A stretch of 64,000 nucleotides of DNA from CAWGMT01 sp963823675 (GTDB lineage: Bacteria; Planctomycetota; Planctomycetia; Isosphaerales; Isosphaeraceae), in assembly GCA_963823675.1 (NCBI GenBank), contig CAWGMT010000015.1, forward strand, positions 186,001 through 250,000, written 5' to 3'. The position numbers and the translations under genes are program-made. The notes beneath the pieces are model-generated. The model saw only the letters and a list, made by a program, of their open reading frames with translations, ran no database searches and had not been told where the DNA came from. This document shows positions 10,410 through 18,885 of the stretch, piece by piece (the stretch's first letter is position 1; the number at the start of each line of letters is the position of its first letter).

Positions 10410-12518
10410 ATGCGCCCGCTTTCTGCCTGCTTCTTGTTGGTCTTGATTGCGTCCTGGGCCGGATTGCCGCCTTCGAGCTGCAATGCGCAGACTTCGTATC
10501 CGATGCTGCTGCGTGTCGAACCGGTGGCCGTCACGCGGGGCCGGACGGTCGAGATCACGATCGCCGGACAGGAAAACTTCAACGGGGCCTTTGGCTTGCT
10601 CTGCCAGCAGCCCGGATTGCGGGGAGAAGTGCTCAAGGTGGAGACCGTCGAACAGCCCAAGTCAAAAGCGCGGCCCAACCGCCGGCGGAGGGCGACACCT
10701 CAGTTGCGGGCGCGGCTGGAGATCGACGCCCTTGCCCCGCTCGGTCCCCGCGAGGTCAGGGTCGCCACACCGCAAGGTGCGTCGAGCGTCGGACAGGTCG
10801 TGGTCGTCGACCATCCGGTTGCCGCCGAAGCCGACGATCAAGCCAACGACAGGCCGGCCACCGCGCAGAAACTGAGCTTCCCCTCCGTCATCTCGGGCCG
10901 GATCAGCAAGCTCGAGGACGTCGATTGGTATGCCTTTGAAGCCTTCAAGGGTCAGCCGGTTGCCTTCGAGGTCTGGGGCAACCGTCTCGAGAACAAGATC
11001 CACGATTTGCAGACTCACTTCGACCCGCTCTTGTCGATACACGACGCCCAGGGACGCGAATTGGCCACCGCCGACAACAGCCACTTCGCCGACCCTCTCC
11101 TGACCTTCGAGGCCCCGTCGAGCGGGACGTATTTCATCCAGATCCGCGACACCACTTACGCGGGGAACCCCTCCTGGTCGTATGCGCTCCACGCCGTCTC
11201 GGGGCCGGTCGCAACCTCGGTGTTTCCGCTCGCGGTCAACCCCGGAAAAGACGCCCGGCTGGAAGTCCGCGGACCAGGGTACGGCTCGAGTCAGACGATC
11301 ACAGTCGCAGTGCCCAAGGCACTGGCAAGCGGACCTCACTTGATCGGCTTGCCCGGCGGCAGCGGCGGCACCTTGCCGGTGATGCTGGTGGTCACAACCC
11401 GGCCGGTCATCGCCGAGGCAAGAGACGCAGCCGCCGACGGCAAGACTGACCGCGCGATCAATCTGCCGGCCGCGCTGGCCGGCCGGCTGAGCACCCGCGG
11501 AGACGTCGATGGCTACCGCTTCGAGGCACATAAGGGATCGATTTACACCTTCGAGGTGGTCGCCCGCCGCGCTGGTTCCGAGTGCGACCCGGTTCTGCGG
11601 CTGCTTGACGCCAAAGGCTCTACCGTGACCGAAGCCGATGACACCAAGGGCCTGGGCAAGGATGCTCGCATCGAATGGAAAGCGCCGGCTGATGGGACCT
11701 TCGTGATTCAGGTTTCGGACCTGCATGACCGAGGCGGACACGCGTTCGGCTACATCCTCCTGTCGGAAGCGGCGAAGCCCGATTTCAACCTGTTCTGCGA
11801 CCCCGACAAGATCAACGTCGGGCCGGGCGGGCGCGTTCCGGTTTTCGTCAAGGTCGAGCGTCGCCAGGGATTTGCTGGGCCGGTCACGGTGGGCTGCGAG
11901 GGCATGCCCGGGGAAATCTCGGCGAGCCCGCTCACGATCGGCCCAACAGCCACGGAAGGGGTCATCGTGGTCTCGGCGGCCGCCGCTGCCAGACACGCGG
12001 CAGCCCTGGTAACTCTCAAGGGAACTGGTGCCGGCCCGGACGGCCCGATCGTTCGCGAGGCGACTCCTGAAGAGGAGATCTACCTGCCCGGCGGCGGCCG
12101 TGGACGCTTCGCGGTGGAAACGCTCGCCCTTACGGTGACCAACCCCAGCGACATCGCCGTCGAGGCCGTCCCCCGCGAGGTCGTCGTGGCACCGGGCGAA
12201 ACAGCCGCCGTGGACGTTACGATCAAGCGCAATCCCGCTTACGAAAAGCCGGTCAATCTGGCTGTCGTGCTCCAGCACCTGGGGGGCATTCACGCCAACC
12301 CACTTCCGCGTGGCGTGACCGTGAAAGAGGCCGGCAGTAAAACCCTGCTGGGAGCAACCGAGACCAAAGGCAAAATCATCCTCCAGGCGGCGCCGAACGC
12401 GCCGGCATGCGACAAGGTCCCGATCGCCGTGATGGGGCACGTCTCGATCAACTTTGTCGTTAAGACGGCTTATGCCAGCGCTCCGATCCTGGTGTCGGTG
12501 CGGCCCAAGGGGAAATAG
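10410..12518 (+). CDS. Secreted protein with pre-peptidase C-terminal (PPC) domains
   Basis: 702 residues. The signal peptide is LSACFLLVLIASWAGLPPSSCNA; a lipobox-like Cys is possible but weak. An IPT-like N-terminal region (VEPVAVTRGRTVEITIAG) is followed by two PPC domains, recognisable by DVDWYAFEAFKGQPVAFEV...FDPLLSIHDAQG and DVDGYRFEAHKGSIYTFEV...CDPVLRLLDAKG, and by C-terminal beta-sandwich repeats. PPC domains are non-catalytic binding modules of extracellular proteins. As the last gene of the 6154-12518 set it is probably co-transcribed and exported with the two cytochrome-like proteins upstream. No enzymatic domain is visible, and the substrate is unknown. Confidence 0.87.
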   Translation: MRPLSACFLLVLIASWAGLPPSSCNAQTSYPMLLRVEPVAVTRGRTVEITIAGQENFNGAFGLLCQQPGLRGEVLKVETVEQPKSKARPNRRRRATPQLRARLEIDALAPLGPREVRVATPQGASSVGQVVVVDHPVAAEADDQANDRPATAQKLSFPSVISGRISKLEDVDWYAFEAFKGQPVAFEVWGNRLENKIHDLQTHFDPLLSIHDAQGRELATADNSHFADPLLTFEAPSSGTYFIQIRDTTYAGNPSWSYALHAVSGPVATSVFPLAVNPGKDARLEVRGPGYGSSQTITVAVPKALASGPHLIGLPGGSGGTLPVMLVVTTRPVIAEARDAAADGKTDRAINLPAALAGRLSTRGDVDGYRFEAHKGSIYTFEVVARRAGSECDPVLRLLDAKGSTVTEADDTKGLGKDARIEWKAPADGTFVIQVSDLHDRGGHAFGYILLSEAAKPDFNLFCDPDKINVGPGGRVPVFVKVERRQGFAGPVTVGCEGMPGEISASPLTIGPTATEGVIVVSAAAAARHAAALVTLKGTGAGPDGPIVREATPEEEIYLPGGGRGRFAVETLALTVTNPSDIAVEAVPREVVVAPGETAAVDVTIKRNPAYEKPVNLAVVLQHLGGIHANPLPRGVTVKEAGSKTLLGATETKGKIILQAAPNAPACDKVPIAVMGHVSINFVVKTAYASAPILVSVRPKGK

Positions 12519-12554
12519 CAGTGCCGGTCGGTCAGTATCGGCACGCCAAGAAAG

Positions 12555-12580
12555 CCATCATCCGGAGCGTGATGACGACG
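12555..12580. repeat. Single copy of a dispersed palindromic repeat (CGGAGCGTGATGAC type)
   Basis: CATCAtcCGGAGCGTGATG resembles the hairpins at 21768-21786, 21843-21861 and 25528-25585. It lies between the convergent PPC and STAS genes. Translated, this family gives the HAERDDY peptide seen in spurious reading frames. Confidence 0.6.
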
Positions 12581-12614
12581 ACGGGAAACTCGCGCGGCCG
12601 GCCGGTCCGTGTCG

Positions 12615-12977
12615 TCACGACGCCCCCGGCTCGTCGAGCTTGGCCAGAGCGTCAGCCAAGGTGTCGACAATGACCAGGATCTTGGTCAAATTCATGGTCC
12701 GGAAAATGTCGATGATGTAGGGCCCCAGGCCGAAGAAGACCGATCGGCCTTGCCTGCGGTCGATTCGCCGCTTGAGAGTCATCAGAAAGCCGATCTCGGA
12801 GCTCGCCAGATAATTGACCTGGCTCAGGTCGATGGCGAACCGGGGGTCGGGGTGCGATTCAATCAACTTGTAGAGCCATTCGCGCTCGGTGGATTGCCAG
12901 TTGGTGCTCGGATCGTCGCTTGCCTCGAAGGCAAGCACCAGCACGCCGCTCGCTTCCCGGGTTGTGAACTTGAGCAT
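12615..12977 (-). CDS. STAS domain protein (anti-sigma factor antagonist-like)
   Basis: 120 residues from ATG 12977 (MLKFTTREASGVLVL). The STAS signature is the strand-loop-helix RFAIDLSQVNYLASSEIGFLMTL; Ser-Ser in this loop sits where SpoIIAA-type antagonists are phosphorylated. A longer in-frame start at 13046 would overlap the cupin gene and lacks family similarity. The gene starts 9 nt after the cupin stop, so it is the last gene of the minus-strand group 16216-12615. Its partner anti-sigma kinase is not visible in the window. The role (partner-switching signalling) is inferred from the family. Confidence 0.8.
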   Translation of the reverse strand: MLKFTTREASGVLVLAFEASDDPSTNWQSTEREWLYKLIESHPDPRFAIDLSQVNYLASSEIGFLMTLKRRIDRRQGRSVFFGLGPYIIDIFRTMNLTKILVIVDTLADALAKLDEPGAS

Positions 12978-12985
12978 GTCCAGTA

Positions 12986-13450
12986 TCACTCCGCGACGAA
13001 GTGAGATGGGGATCGACGGCCTTCGTATGGGATGATGTTCTCCCACTCGCTGGCATCCGAGCGAGCCACCACGGCGACCACCGGCTCCGTCTGGCTCAGG
13101 TTGAAGACCTCGTGCGGCACGCCGGGCTCGATGAAGATGAAATCGCCCGCCTGGTTCTCGATCACCTGCTGCAGCCCCGGGCCGTACTCGTGCCGCACTC
13201 TGCCCTCAAGGATGTAGAGCATGAGCTCGAAGCCGACGTGGATATGGGCGTAGGCCACTCCGCCCGGCGGGATCGTGGCCACGTTCATCGATAACTCGCG
13301 AGCACCGACGTTCTTGGCGCTCAGCCCGACCTTGTACTCGATGTTGTTCCAGCTCCGGCAATTGCCACTCCCGCGGATGACGTGAATACCGCCTCCACCT
13401 TCGACGCACCGGGCGAGATCGACTTCGGGAGGAGGGCTCGTGGATGCCAT
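12986..13450 (-). CDS. Small cupin-domain protein
   Basis: 154 residues from ATG 13450 (MASTSPPPEVDLARC), preceded by AGGAG. The cupin core is visible: HIHVGFELMLYILEGRVRHE with the His and Glu of motif 1, and GDFIFIEPGVPHEVFNLS as motif 2 with its His. These residues normally bind a metal in a single-domain beta-barrel. The substrate cannot be told from sequence; small cupins serve as isomerases, dioxygenases or sensors. The gene lies 18 nt after the Gly/Asn-rich TPR gene and 9 nt before STAS, hence an operon. Confidence 0.83.
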   Translation of the reverse strand: MASTSPPPEVDLARCVEGGGGIHVIRGSGNCRSWNNIEYKVGLSAKNVGARELSMNVATIPPGGVAYAHIHVGFELMLYILEGRVRHEYGPGLQQVIENQAGDFIFIEPGVPHEVFNLSQTEPVVAVVARSDASEWENIIPYEGRRSPSHFVAE

Positions 13451-13467
13451 CGGGTTCGTTCTCCTCG

Positions 13468-15120
13468 TCACGGTGACTTGGTAAAAGACAGGCCAGGATC
13501 GTTGGGGCCGCCACCGAGAACCTTGAACGTGAAATGGTCGTTGTCCTTCCACGCCACGTTGCCGACCATCACGTTAGTGTTGCCTGGCTGCTGTACCATG
13601 GTCAGGATGCCGCTATCGTAGGTGGAAGTGCCTTCAAACTGCTGATCCTTGCCCTGGCGCGAGACCTTCCAGACGAATTGCCCCTTGTCCTGGAAAATCA
13701 CGGTGATGGTGCTGTCAGTCGCGGGCTGGGCCGTCCATGTGCCCATCAGATTGCCCTGTCGAGCACTCGTCGTCGCTGCGGGCGCGGCGGCCGGCGCGGC
13801 GGCCGCTGTGGCCCCGGACGGCGCACCCCCGAGATCGCCGCCCGCCGCCGGTTGCTCTTTCTGCTCTAGTTGCTGAAGCAATTGCGCGGAGAGCTGGTCC
13901 TTGGGTTGAAGCGCCACGACGTTTTTCAACTGGCGAATTGCCGCGTCCGGGAAACCTTCGGTCAGATATTGATAGGCCAGCACGAACCGGGAGGGCGCCG
14001 AGCTCGTGTTCTCGGTGCAGAAATCTTCGAGCGCGCGGAGCTGCTGGGTGTACGTTTCGGGGTCGGCGTAGAGGCTGATCAGCGTGGTCCAGTCCCAGCC
14101 CGGACCGACCGAAAGCACGGCATAAAGGGCGGCCGCGGCCTCGTCATAGCGTTTGAGCGCAAAGAGGACCAGCGCTCGAAACTCGTGGAGCGCCGGATCG
14201 TTCGGGGTCTGCTTCAGACACTGGTCGGCCAGGTCGAGAGCGCGGGGATAGTCGCCGGTCTTGAAGGCTTCACGCGCGCTGTCGAATGTGGTCGTCACCT
14301 GGTTCATGAGAGTTTCGTCGGGCGCCTGGCTCACTGCACTTATGGGTTGGGAGTAGTCATAAACCAGGGGCTGCGCAGCGACGACGGCCGGCGGATAGGC
14401 GATACCATAGTACGGGTTGTAATACGAAGAATATCCCCAGTCGTAGAGCATCGGACCGAAGAGCCACGGCGATAACCCCCACCCCAGGCCCATTCCCAGG
14501 CCCCAGCCATAGCCGCCCCACCAGTAGCCCGGATAGCCGCCCCAGTAATTATTCCATCCCCAGCCCCCGGGATAGTGGCCGTTCCAGTAACCGTGCATCC
14601 AGCCCTGATGATAGCCCCAGTAGGGGTTGTTCCAGCCGAAGCCTGATTGATGAGCCAGGTTGAGATTATTGAACGTCGTTGAGCGGCCTAAAGTGTTGAA
14701 ATTGCTCGCTCGGTTCAGCGAGTTAACGTTGCCAAACCGATTCACGTTGCTCAGATTGTTGAATCGATTGACATTATTGAATGAACCCGCCCGATTCAGA
14801 TTGTTGAATGAGTTAAACCTGTTAACGCCGCCGTACTGCCCGAAGGACGATCGCGGCATGGTGAACGACGGAGTGCGATTAAAGGTGGGGGCCGAGTAGC
14901 CCCCATGGAAGCCGCCATACCCGCCAAAGCCGCCGGCACGCACGCCTCCGAAGCCGCCAACGCCACCGCCATGAAAACCGCCGAACCCGCCGCCGCCACC
15001 GTGAAAACCGCCGCCGCCGCCATGGAAACCGCCGCCACCGCCGTGGTATGCACTGGCTATGCCGGCCAGACTCAGGAAAAGACACGTTGTCACGCCGCCG
15101 CTCAGAATGGTCTTGTACAT
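13468..15120 (-). CDS. Exported low-complexity Gly/Asn/Trp-rich protein with TPR domain
   Basis: 550 residues. A signal peptide (TTCLFLSLAGIASAYH) is followed by a GGGGGFHGG-type Gly/His repeat (residues about 25-80), then an Asn-rich tract built on a six- to seven-residue NRFNNLSN-like repeat (about 95-160), then a Trp/Gly/Tyr-rich stretch (YWGYHQGWMHGYW; about 165-250). Two or three TPR-like helices follow (about 280-430), then an Ala/Pro linker and a C-terminal beta domain (LMGTWTAQPATDSTITVIF) that resembles lipocalin-like or DUF-type domains. Function is unknown; the architecture suggests a cell-surface or periplasmic structural protein. It lies 43 nt downstream of the SnoaL-like gene. 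Confidence 0.8.
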   Translation of the reverse strand: MYKTILSGGVTTCLFLSLAGIASAYHGGGGGFHGGGGGFHGGGGGFGGFHGGGVGGFGGVRAGGFGGYGGFHGGYSAPTFNRTPSFTMPRSSFGQYGGVNRFNSFNNLNRAGSFNNVNRFNNLSNVNRFGNVNSLNRASNFNTLGRSTTFNNLNLAHQSGFGWNNPYWGYHQGWMHGYWNGHYPGGWGWNNYWGGYPGYWWGGYGWGLGMGLGWGLSPWLFGPMLYDWGYSSYYNPYYGIAYPPAVVAAQPLVYDYSQPISAVSQAPDETLMNQVTTTFDSAREAFKTGDYPRALDLADQCLKQTPNDPALHEFRALVLFALKRYDEAAAALYAVLSVGPGWDWTTLISLYADPETYTQQLRALEDFCTENTSSAPSRFVLAYQYLTEGFPDAAIRQLKNVVALQPKDQLSAQLLQQLEQKEQPAAGGDLGGAPSGATAAAAPAAAPAATTSARQGNLMGTWTAQPATDSTITVIFQDKGQFVWKVSRQGKDQQFEGTSTYDSGILTMVQQPGNTNVMVGNVAWKDNDHFTFKVLGGGPNDPGLSFTKSP

Positions 15121-15163
15121 GGCATTCTCCGCCGGGCTGGCCGGAACTGTTCGGTTGGTCGAT

Positions 15164-16216
15164 TCACCGGGGCTCTACGTGGGCACGGGGCGGAGGCGGC
15201 CTGCGGACCATGACATATTCCTGGAGATTCGGGACGACCTGGCCTCCCACTGTGCGCTGGATCGACGCCCACCGTGCCGAGTGCGGGCCGACCCGGGTCA
15301 AGACGTTGGTTGCCGACGCGGTGCGCCCATCGGGCAAGACGCCGGTCGATTTGATGATCCATTGTTTGCCATCGCGGGTCCAGTATCCCTCGCCGTAGCC
15401 TCCCTCCGAATCGAAGAACCACGACCGGATCTGCTTGGTCAAGGGGTCCCAGCCTATTCGCTGCGTTACTGTCATTACGGGCTTGCCCTGCACATGGATC
15501 GTAAAATCGCGGAGCAAAAAATTCTTGTCGGGCGACCAGCGGCAACTCGCGTGAACGGTCGAGTCGGTGGTCTCGTCGATCCAGTCCCCCAGCATCCACT
15601 CGAGCTCCTTGAGACGTTCGTGGTGCGCGAGCGCCGGTTCGTCATCCTCGTGCACGCTGGTGTAAAGCCACTTTCCGCCCTGCTTGACGAAGAGGACGGT
15701 ATAGCGCCGGACGGCGTCCGCCGCCTCTTTCTCCGCCGGCTTCACCCGCGTATGGCCTTCTTCCTTGGCGACCTCGGGACCCAGGAAAGCGAGTGATTCC
15801 AGCGAGATCTCGATCTTCGCGCCCTTTCGCTCCCGAAACATCGCCTCGAAGAAAGCCTGGATCGTGGGTCGGCCCTTGATCCCCGCGCCATTCGCGTCAA
15901 CCATCTCGGCGTCTTCGGTAAAAAGAGCCGCCACCGCCTTCGCATCGCCCGCGTTGTACGCGCTGGTGAAGGTCTCGCCAACCGCCCGGACGGCTTTTTC
16001 CTCTTCGGGCCTGCCGGTCAGTCCGAGTGCCTTGGATTGAGCCGCCGCCGGCGCGGCCTTGGAACTTGCAGCAGCCGTTGTCTGCGTCGCGAGTGGTGCG
16101 CCAGAGCCACCGCGCCCAACCACCGCGTCTTGAGCGAGCAGCCGGCCTGCCGCGCCCAGGCAACCCAGCGCCACCGCCGACACCCCGACGAGCCGTCGCA
16201 TTCTCTTGGTTGTCAT
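15164..16216 (-). CDS. Exported SnoaL-like (DUF4440 / SgcJ-EcaC type) protein
   Basis: 350 residues. The signal peptide (VGVSAVALGCLGAAGRLLA) is followed by an Ala-rich spacer, then a SnoaL-like domain (AVGETFTSAYNAGDAKAVAA, LFTEDAEMVDANG, VLFVKQGGKWLYTSVHED). A second C-terminal domain of about 130 residues (LEWMLGDWIDETTDSTVH, WDPLTKQIRSWFFDSEGGY) resembles DUF1579-type lipocalin-like domains. SnoaL-like folds act as cyclases, isomerases or simple ligand binders; no specific catalytic residue can be assigned. It is the first gene of the minus-strand operon ending with STAS. Confidence 0.82.
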   Translation of the reverse strand: MTTKRMRRLVGVSAVALGCLGAAGRLLAQDAVVGRGGSGAPLATQTTAAASSKAAPAAAQSKALGLTGRPEEEKAVRAVGETFTSAYNAGDAKAVAALFTEDAEMVDANGAGIKGRPTIQAFFEAMFRERKGAKIEISLESLAFLGPEVAKEEGHTRVKPAEKEAADAVRRYTVLFVKQGGKWLYTSVHEDDEPALAHHERLKELEWMLGDWIDETTDSTVHASCRWSPDKNFLLRDFTIHVQGKPVMTVTQRIGWDPLTKQIRSWFFDSEGGYGEGYWTRDGKQWIIKSTGVLPDGRTASATNVLTRVGPHSARWASIQRTVGGQVVPNLQEYVMVRRPPPPRAHVEPR

Positions 16217-16395
16217 GATCGCACATCCCCAGGGTGAGCGCTCATCCCACTGGCAAAACCGTGCCGCGCCGCTCGGGCAAATTCCGCCACGCGGCTCTCA
16301 CATTCGTTCCGGTAGTTCCCCGCCAAACGAACTCAAACTCCAGGATACACCCGCGACATACCCAGAGGAATGGCTTTCCCCTCAATAACGCCGCT

Positions 16396-16560
16396 ATGAT
16401 GGCACTCATGCCGGGAGTTTACGACCTCACACCACCGATCGACGCAGCTCTACCGGTCTGGCCCGGCGATTCCCCCGTGCGCCGCGAAGTCTTGACGTTG
16501 TCAGCTCATCCGGGTCTGCGACGCCAGCCCCGTGCGTGCCATATTGAGGAGTCTCCCGCC
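16396..16560 (+). pseudogene. N-terminal remnant of a kynurenine formamidase (kynB-like) gene
   Basis: From ATG 16408 the translation MPGVYDLTPPIDAALPVWP followed by GDSPVRREVLTL matches the start of cyclase-type arylformamidases (family motif VWPGDTP). After about 40 residues the similarity stops; the frame runs through HPGLRRQPRACHIEESPA straight into the kynureninase ATG at 16561. The metal-binding His residues and the rest of the roughly 210-residue enzyme are gone. An internal deletion seems to have removed them, leaving an in-frame leader. Family assignment rests on this short segment and on the downstream gene being in the same pathway. Confidence 0.6.
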
Positions 16561-17811
16561 ATGAACGACGCACCACCCAATTCATCGCCTGATCGCCGCT
16601 TTGCATCGGGAATCGCACCCGAGCAAGGGGACCCGCTCCTGGCCTATCGAAATGAGTTTCCGATCCTGGCGCAGGCCAACTACTTGATCAGCAACTCGCT
16701 GGGCGCCGTCCCGAAGGCGGTCGCGGCCAGCGTGCAAAGTTACTACGAGACCTGGGCGGCCCGAGGCGTGCGAGCCTGGGAGGAAACCTGGTGGACGATG
16801 GTATCGGAACTGGGCGACCTGGTCGCGCCTCTGATCGGAGCACGCGAGGGCGAAGTGGTTTTCCAGCCCAACGTGACATTCGCCCATGCCGTTGTCTTGA
16901 GCGCGTTCGACTTCTCCGGGCAACGATCTGGCATTGTCACGGATTCGATGCATTTCCCCTCGATTCTCTACTTGATCGACCAGGAGCGCGGCCGAGGGGC
17001 CAAGGTCACGGTGGTTCCCTCGGACGATGGCATCTCGGTCGACACCACACGTTTGCTCGAGTCGATCGACGAAAAAACCGCGATCGTCAATGTCTCCCAC
17101 GTTTTCTTCAAGTCGGCCTTCATTCACGACGTCGCCGCGATCGCCGCCAAGGCCCGGCGGGTCGGTGCGGTCACGCTCATTGACGGCTACCAGGCAGTCG
17201 GGACGATTCCCGTCGACGTGCGGGGGTTGGGTATCGACGCTTACATCGGCGGTTGCTTGAAGTGGCTCTGCGGCGGGCCTGGCGCGGCCTTCTTGTGGGT
17301 TGAACCTGATGCCCGAGGCAGGCTGGAGCCCAAGCTCACAGGCTGGATGGCCCACCAGGAGCCGTTTCGATTCGAGCCGAAACTCGTGCGCCGCGATGAC
17401 GCCTGGCGATTCCTGCACGGCACGCCGAGCATCCCGGCCCTCTACGCGGCCCGCCCTGGTCTCGAGATCGTCAACCGCGTCGGAGTCGAGGCGATTCGCG
17501 AAAAATCGTTGCGGCAAACCGATCGCCTGCTCGCGCTGGCCGATCGCCACGGATTTCGCTGCACGACTCCCAGACCGCATTCGCGGCGGGGCGGCACCGT
17601 CGCGGTCGATCTCGACAACGGCCATGAGATTGCGCGCAGCTTGAATTCGCTCGACATCCTCTGCGATTACCGCCCCGGCGCGGGCATCCGGCTCTCGCCT
17701 CACTTTTATAACCGCGACGACGAACTGGACGCGGCGATCGAAGCCATGGTAGAAATCCGCAAGACGGGCGCCTGGCGAGCCTTCACGACAACCCAGCCGG
17801 CCGTGACGTGA
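16561..17811 (+). CDS. kynU: Class V aminotransferase-fold PLP enzyme, kynureninase-like
   Basis: 416 residues from ATG 16561, with GAGGAG (16546-16551) 9 nt upstream. Class V fold-type I features are present: NVTFAHAVVLSAFDF in the N-terminal part, the PLP-ring Asp in LIDGYQAVGTIPVDVRGLG, and the Schiff-base Lys in GGCLKWLCGGPG. The C-terminal domain (SLNSLDILCDYRPGAGIRLSPHFYN) has the substrate-site Arg region and the SPHFYN motif typical of kynureninases. It would hydrolyse L-kynurenine to anthranilate and alanine. A kynB remnant directly upstream supports the pathway. Related isopenicillin-N epimerase-like enzymes remain possible. The frame is open upstream to 16234, but the strong RBS and family start favour 16561. 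Confidence 0.75.
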   Translation: MNDAPPNSSPDRRFASGIAPEQGDPLLAYRNEFPILAQANYLISNSLGAVPKAVAASVQSYYETWAARGVRAWEETWWTMVSELGDLVAPLIGAREGEVVFQPNVTFAHAVVLSAFDFSGQRSGIVTDSMHFPSILYLIDQERGRGAKVTVVPSDDGISVDTTRLLESIDEKTAIVNVSHVFFKSAFIHDVAAIAAKARRVGAVTLIDGYQAVGTIPVDVRGLGIDAYIGGCLKWLCGGPGAAFLWVEPDARGRLEPKLTGWMAHQEPFRFEPKLVRRDDAWRFLHGTPSIPALYAARPGLEIVNRVGVEAIREKSLRQTDRLLALADRHGFRCTTPRPHSRRGGTVAVDLDNGHEIARSLNSLDILCDYRPGAGIRLSPHFYNRDDELDAAIEAMVEIRKTGAWRAFTTTQPAVT

Positions 17812-17855
17812 TGCTGTTTTGCGATCGCGGTTCAAGCTGAAAAGGAGGCCCCACA

Positions 17856-18791
17856 ATGCCAGTGCTTCAAGGCGCGTTGGCTCTTGCTTTGTCCCTCACG
17901 CTCATCGCCACCACATCCGAAGACCCGAATCGCGTGACTGTCAAAGGAACACATCTGAGCCTCGTTCCCCAGAAAGGCTTCACGGAATCCCAGAATTTCG
18001 CGGGGTTTGAAAGTGAAGCCCACGAGGCGAGCGTCATGGTCATCGAGCTGCCGATGCCGGGAGGCGCGGGGGCTCTCAAGAAGATCGAAGAACGTTACAC
18101 CCCTGCCGTGCTGCGCAGTCGCGGGTTCGTGCTCACGTCCCAGGAACGCGGCAATCAAAACGGCTTTCCCTGGCTCACTCTGAAGGGGAAGCTCCGCAAA
18201 GAGGATAAAGCATACGTGCAGTGGATATTCTTCTGGGAGAGTCGAGATCCGCAGCTCGCCGAGGTCCTGGTCACGGCGCCCGCCGACGATTTTCCAGCCG
18301 TCGAAAATGACCTGAAGCTGATGCTCGCCAGCCTGCGCTGGGAACCTCGTGCCGGCGGGGCACAGGCGGATCGTTATTATTCGATCAGCTTGCCCAAAGG
18401 ATGGAAACTCGCCAAACAATTCGGACCAGTTGATATGTACACCGAGTCTGGCCGCTTTCCCAAGGCGAAAGACGAATCGGCCATCGGCGTGACCCTGTTG
18501 ACTGAAAGTCGTGGCGGCGACTTCAAGGCGTTCGTGAAGGACATGAACCTCAAGCGGAAATACTATACGGGCTTGAAGGAGCTGCAAAGCGGGTTCTTGA
18601 AGATCGATGGCTTTGATGCCAACATTTCCCACGTGTCCGCGCTCGACGTGACGGACCAGAGACCGGTTGTCCTTCAATACTGCTACATTTCCCTGGGTAA
18701 GGCCACGATGTTCATTGAAGGGGAGCGTACCTCGAAATTGAATCAAGAACTGTTCGAGAACACGTGCAAAACGATCAAGATCAAGCAATAA
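17856..18791 (+). CDS. Secreted protein of unknown function with two similar domains
   Basis: 311 residues, start fixed by AAGGAGG (17842-17848) 7 nt before ATG. A signal peptide-like N-terminus (LQGALALALSLTLIATTS) is followed by two domains of roughly 140 residues that look alike: HLSLVPQKGFTESQNFAGFE and YSISLPKGWKLAKQFGPVD each open a segment ending in LMLASLRW and TCKTIKIK. This resembles the PsbP/DUF1795 type, small ligand-binding alpha-beta domains, but I cannot be sure. No enzymatic motif is seen. It lies 45 nt after the kynureninase-like gene and may be co-transcribed. Confidence 0.78.
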   Translation: MPVLQGALALALSLTLIATTSEDPNRVTVKGTHLSLVPQKGFTESQNFAGFESEAHEASVMVIELPMPGGAGALKKIEERYTPAVLRSRGFVLTSQERGNQNGFPWLTLKGKLRKEDKAYVQWIFFWESRDPQLAEVLVTAPADDFPAVENDLKLMLASLRWEPRAGGAQADRYYSISLPKGWKLAKQFGPVDMYTESGRFPKAKDESAIGVTLLTESRGGDFKAFVKDMNLKRKYYTGLKELQSGFLKIDGFDANISHVSALDVTDQRPVVLQYCYISLGKATMFIEGERTSKLNQELFENTCKTIKIKQ

Positions 18792-18885
18792 ATGCCGTCG
18801 TGGCTGTTTGGCCAGCGTACGGTGAGATTGACGACTGCTCGCTTAGCTAGCGTATCGCTGACTGCTGACCACAGAACCGAGCCCC

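Noticed and set aside
16234..16560. Full 525-codon start for the kynureninase-like gene
   Set aside because: GAGGAG before ATG 16561 and the family start there; the upstream part is partly a kynB remnant and partly non-conserved.
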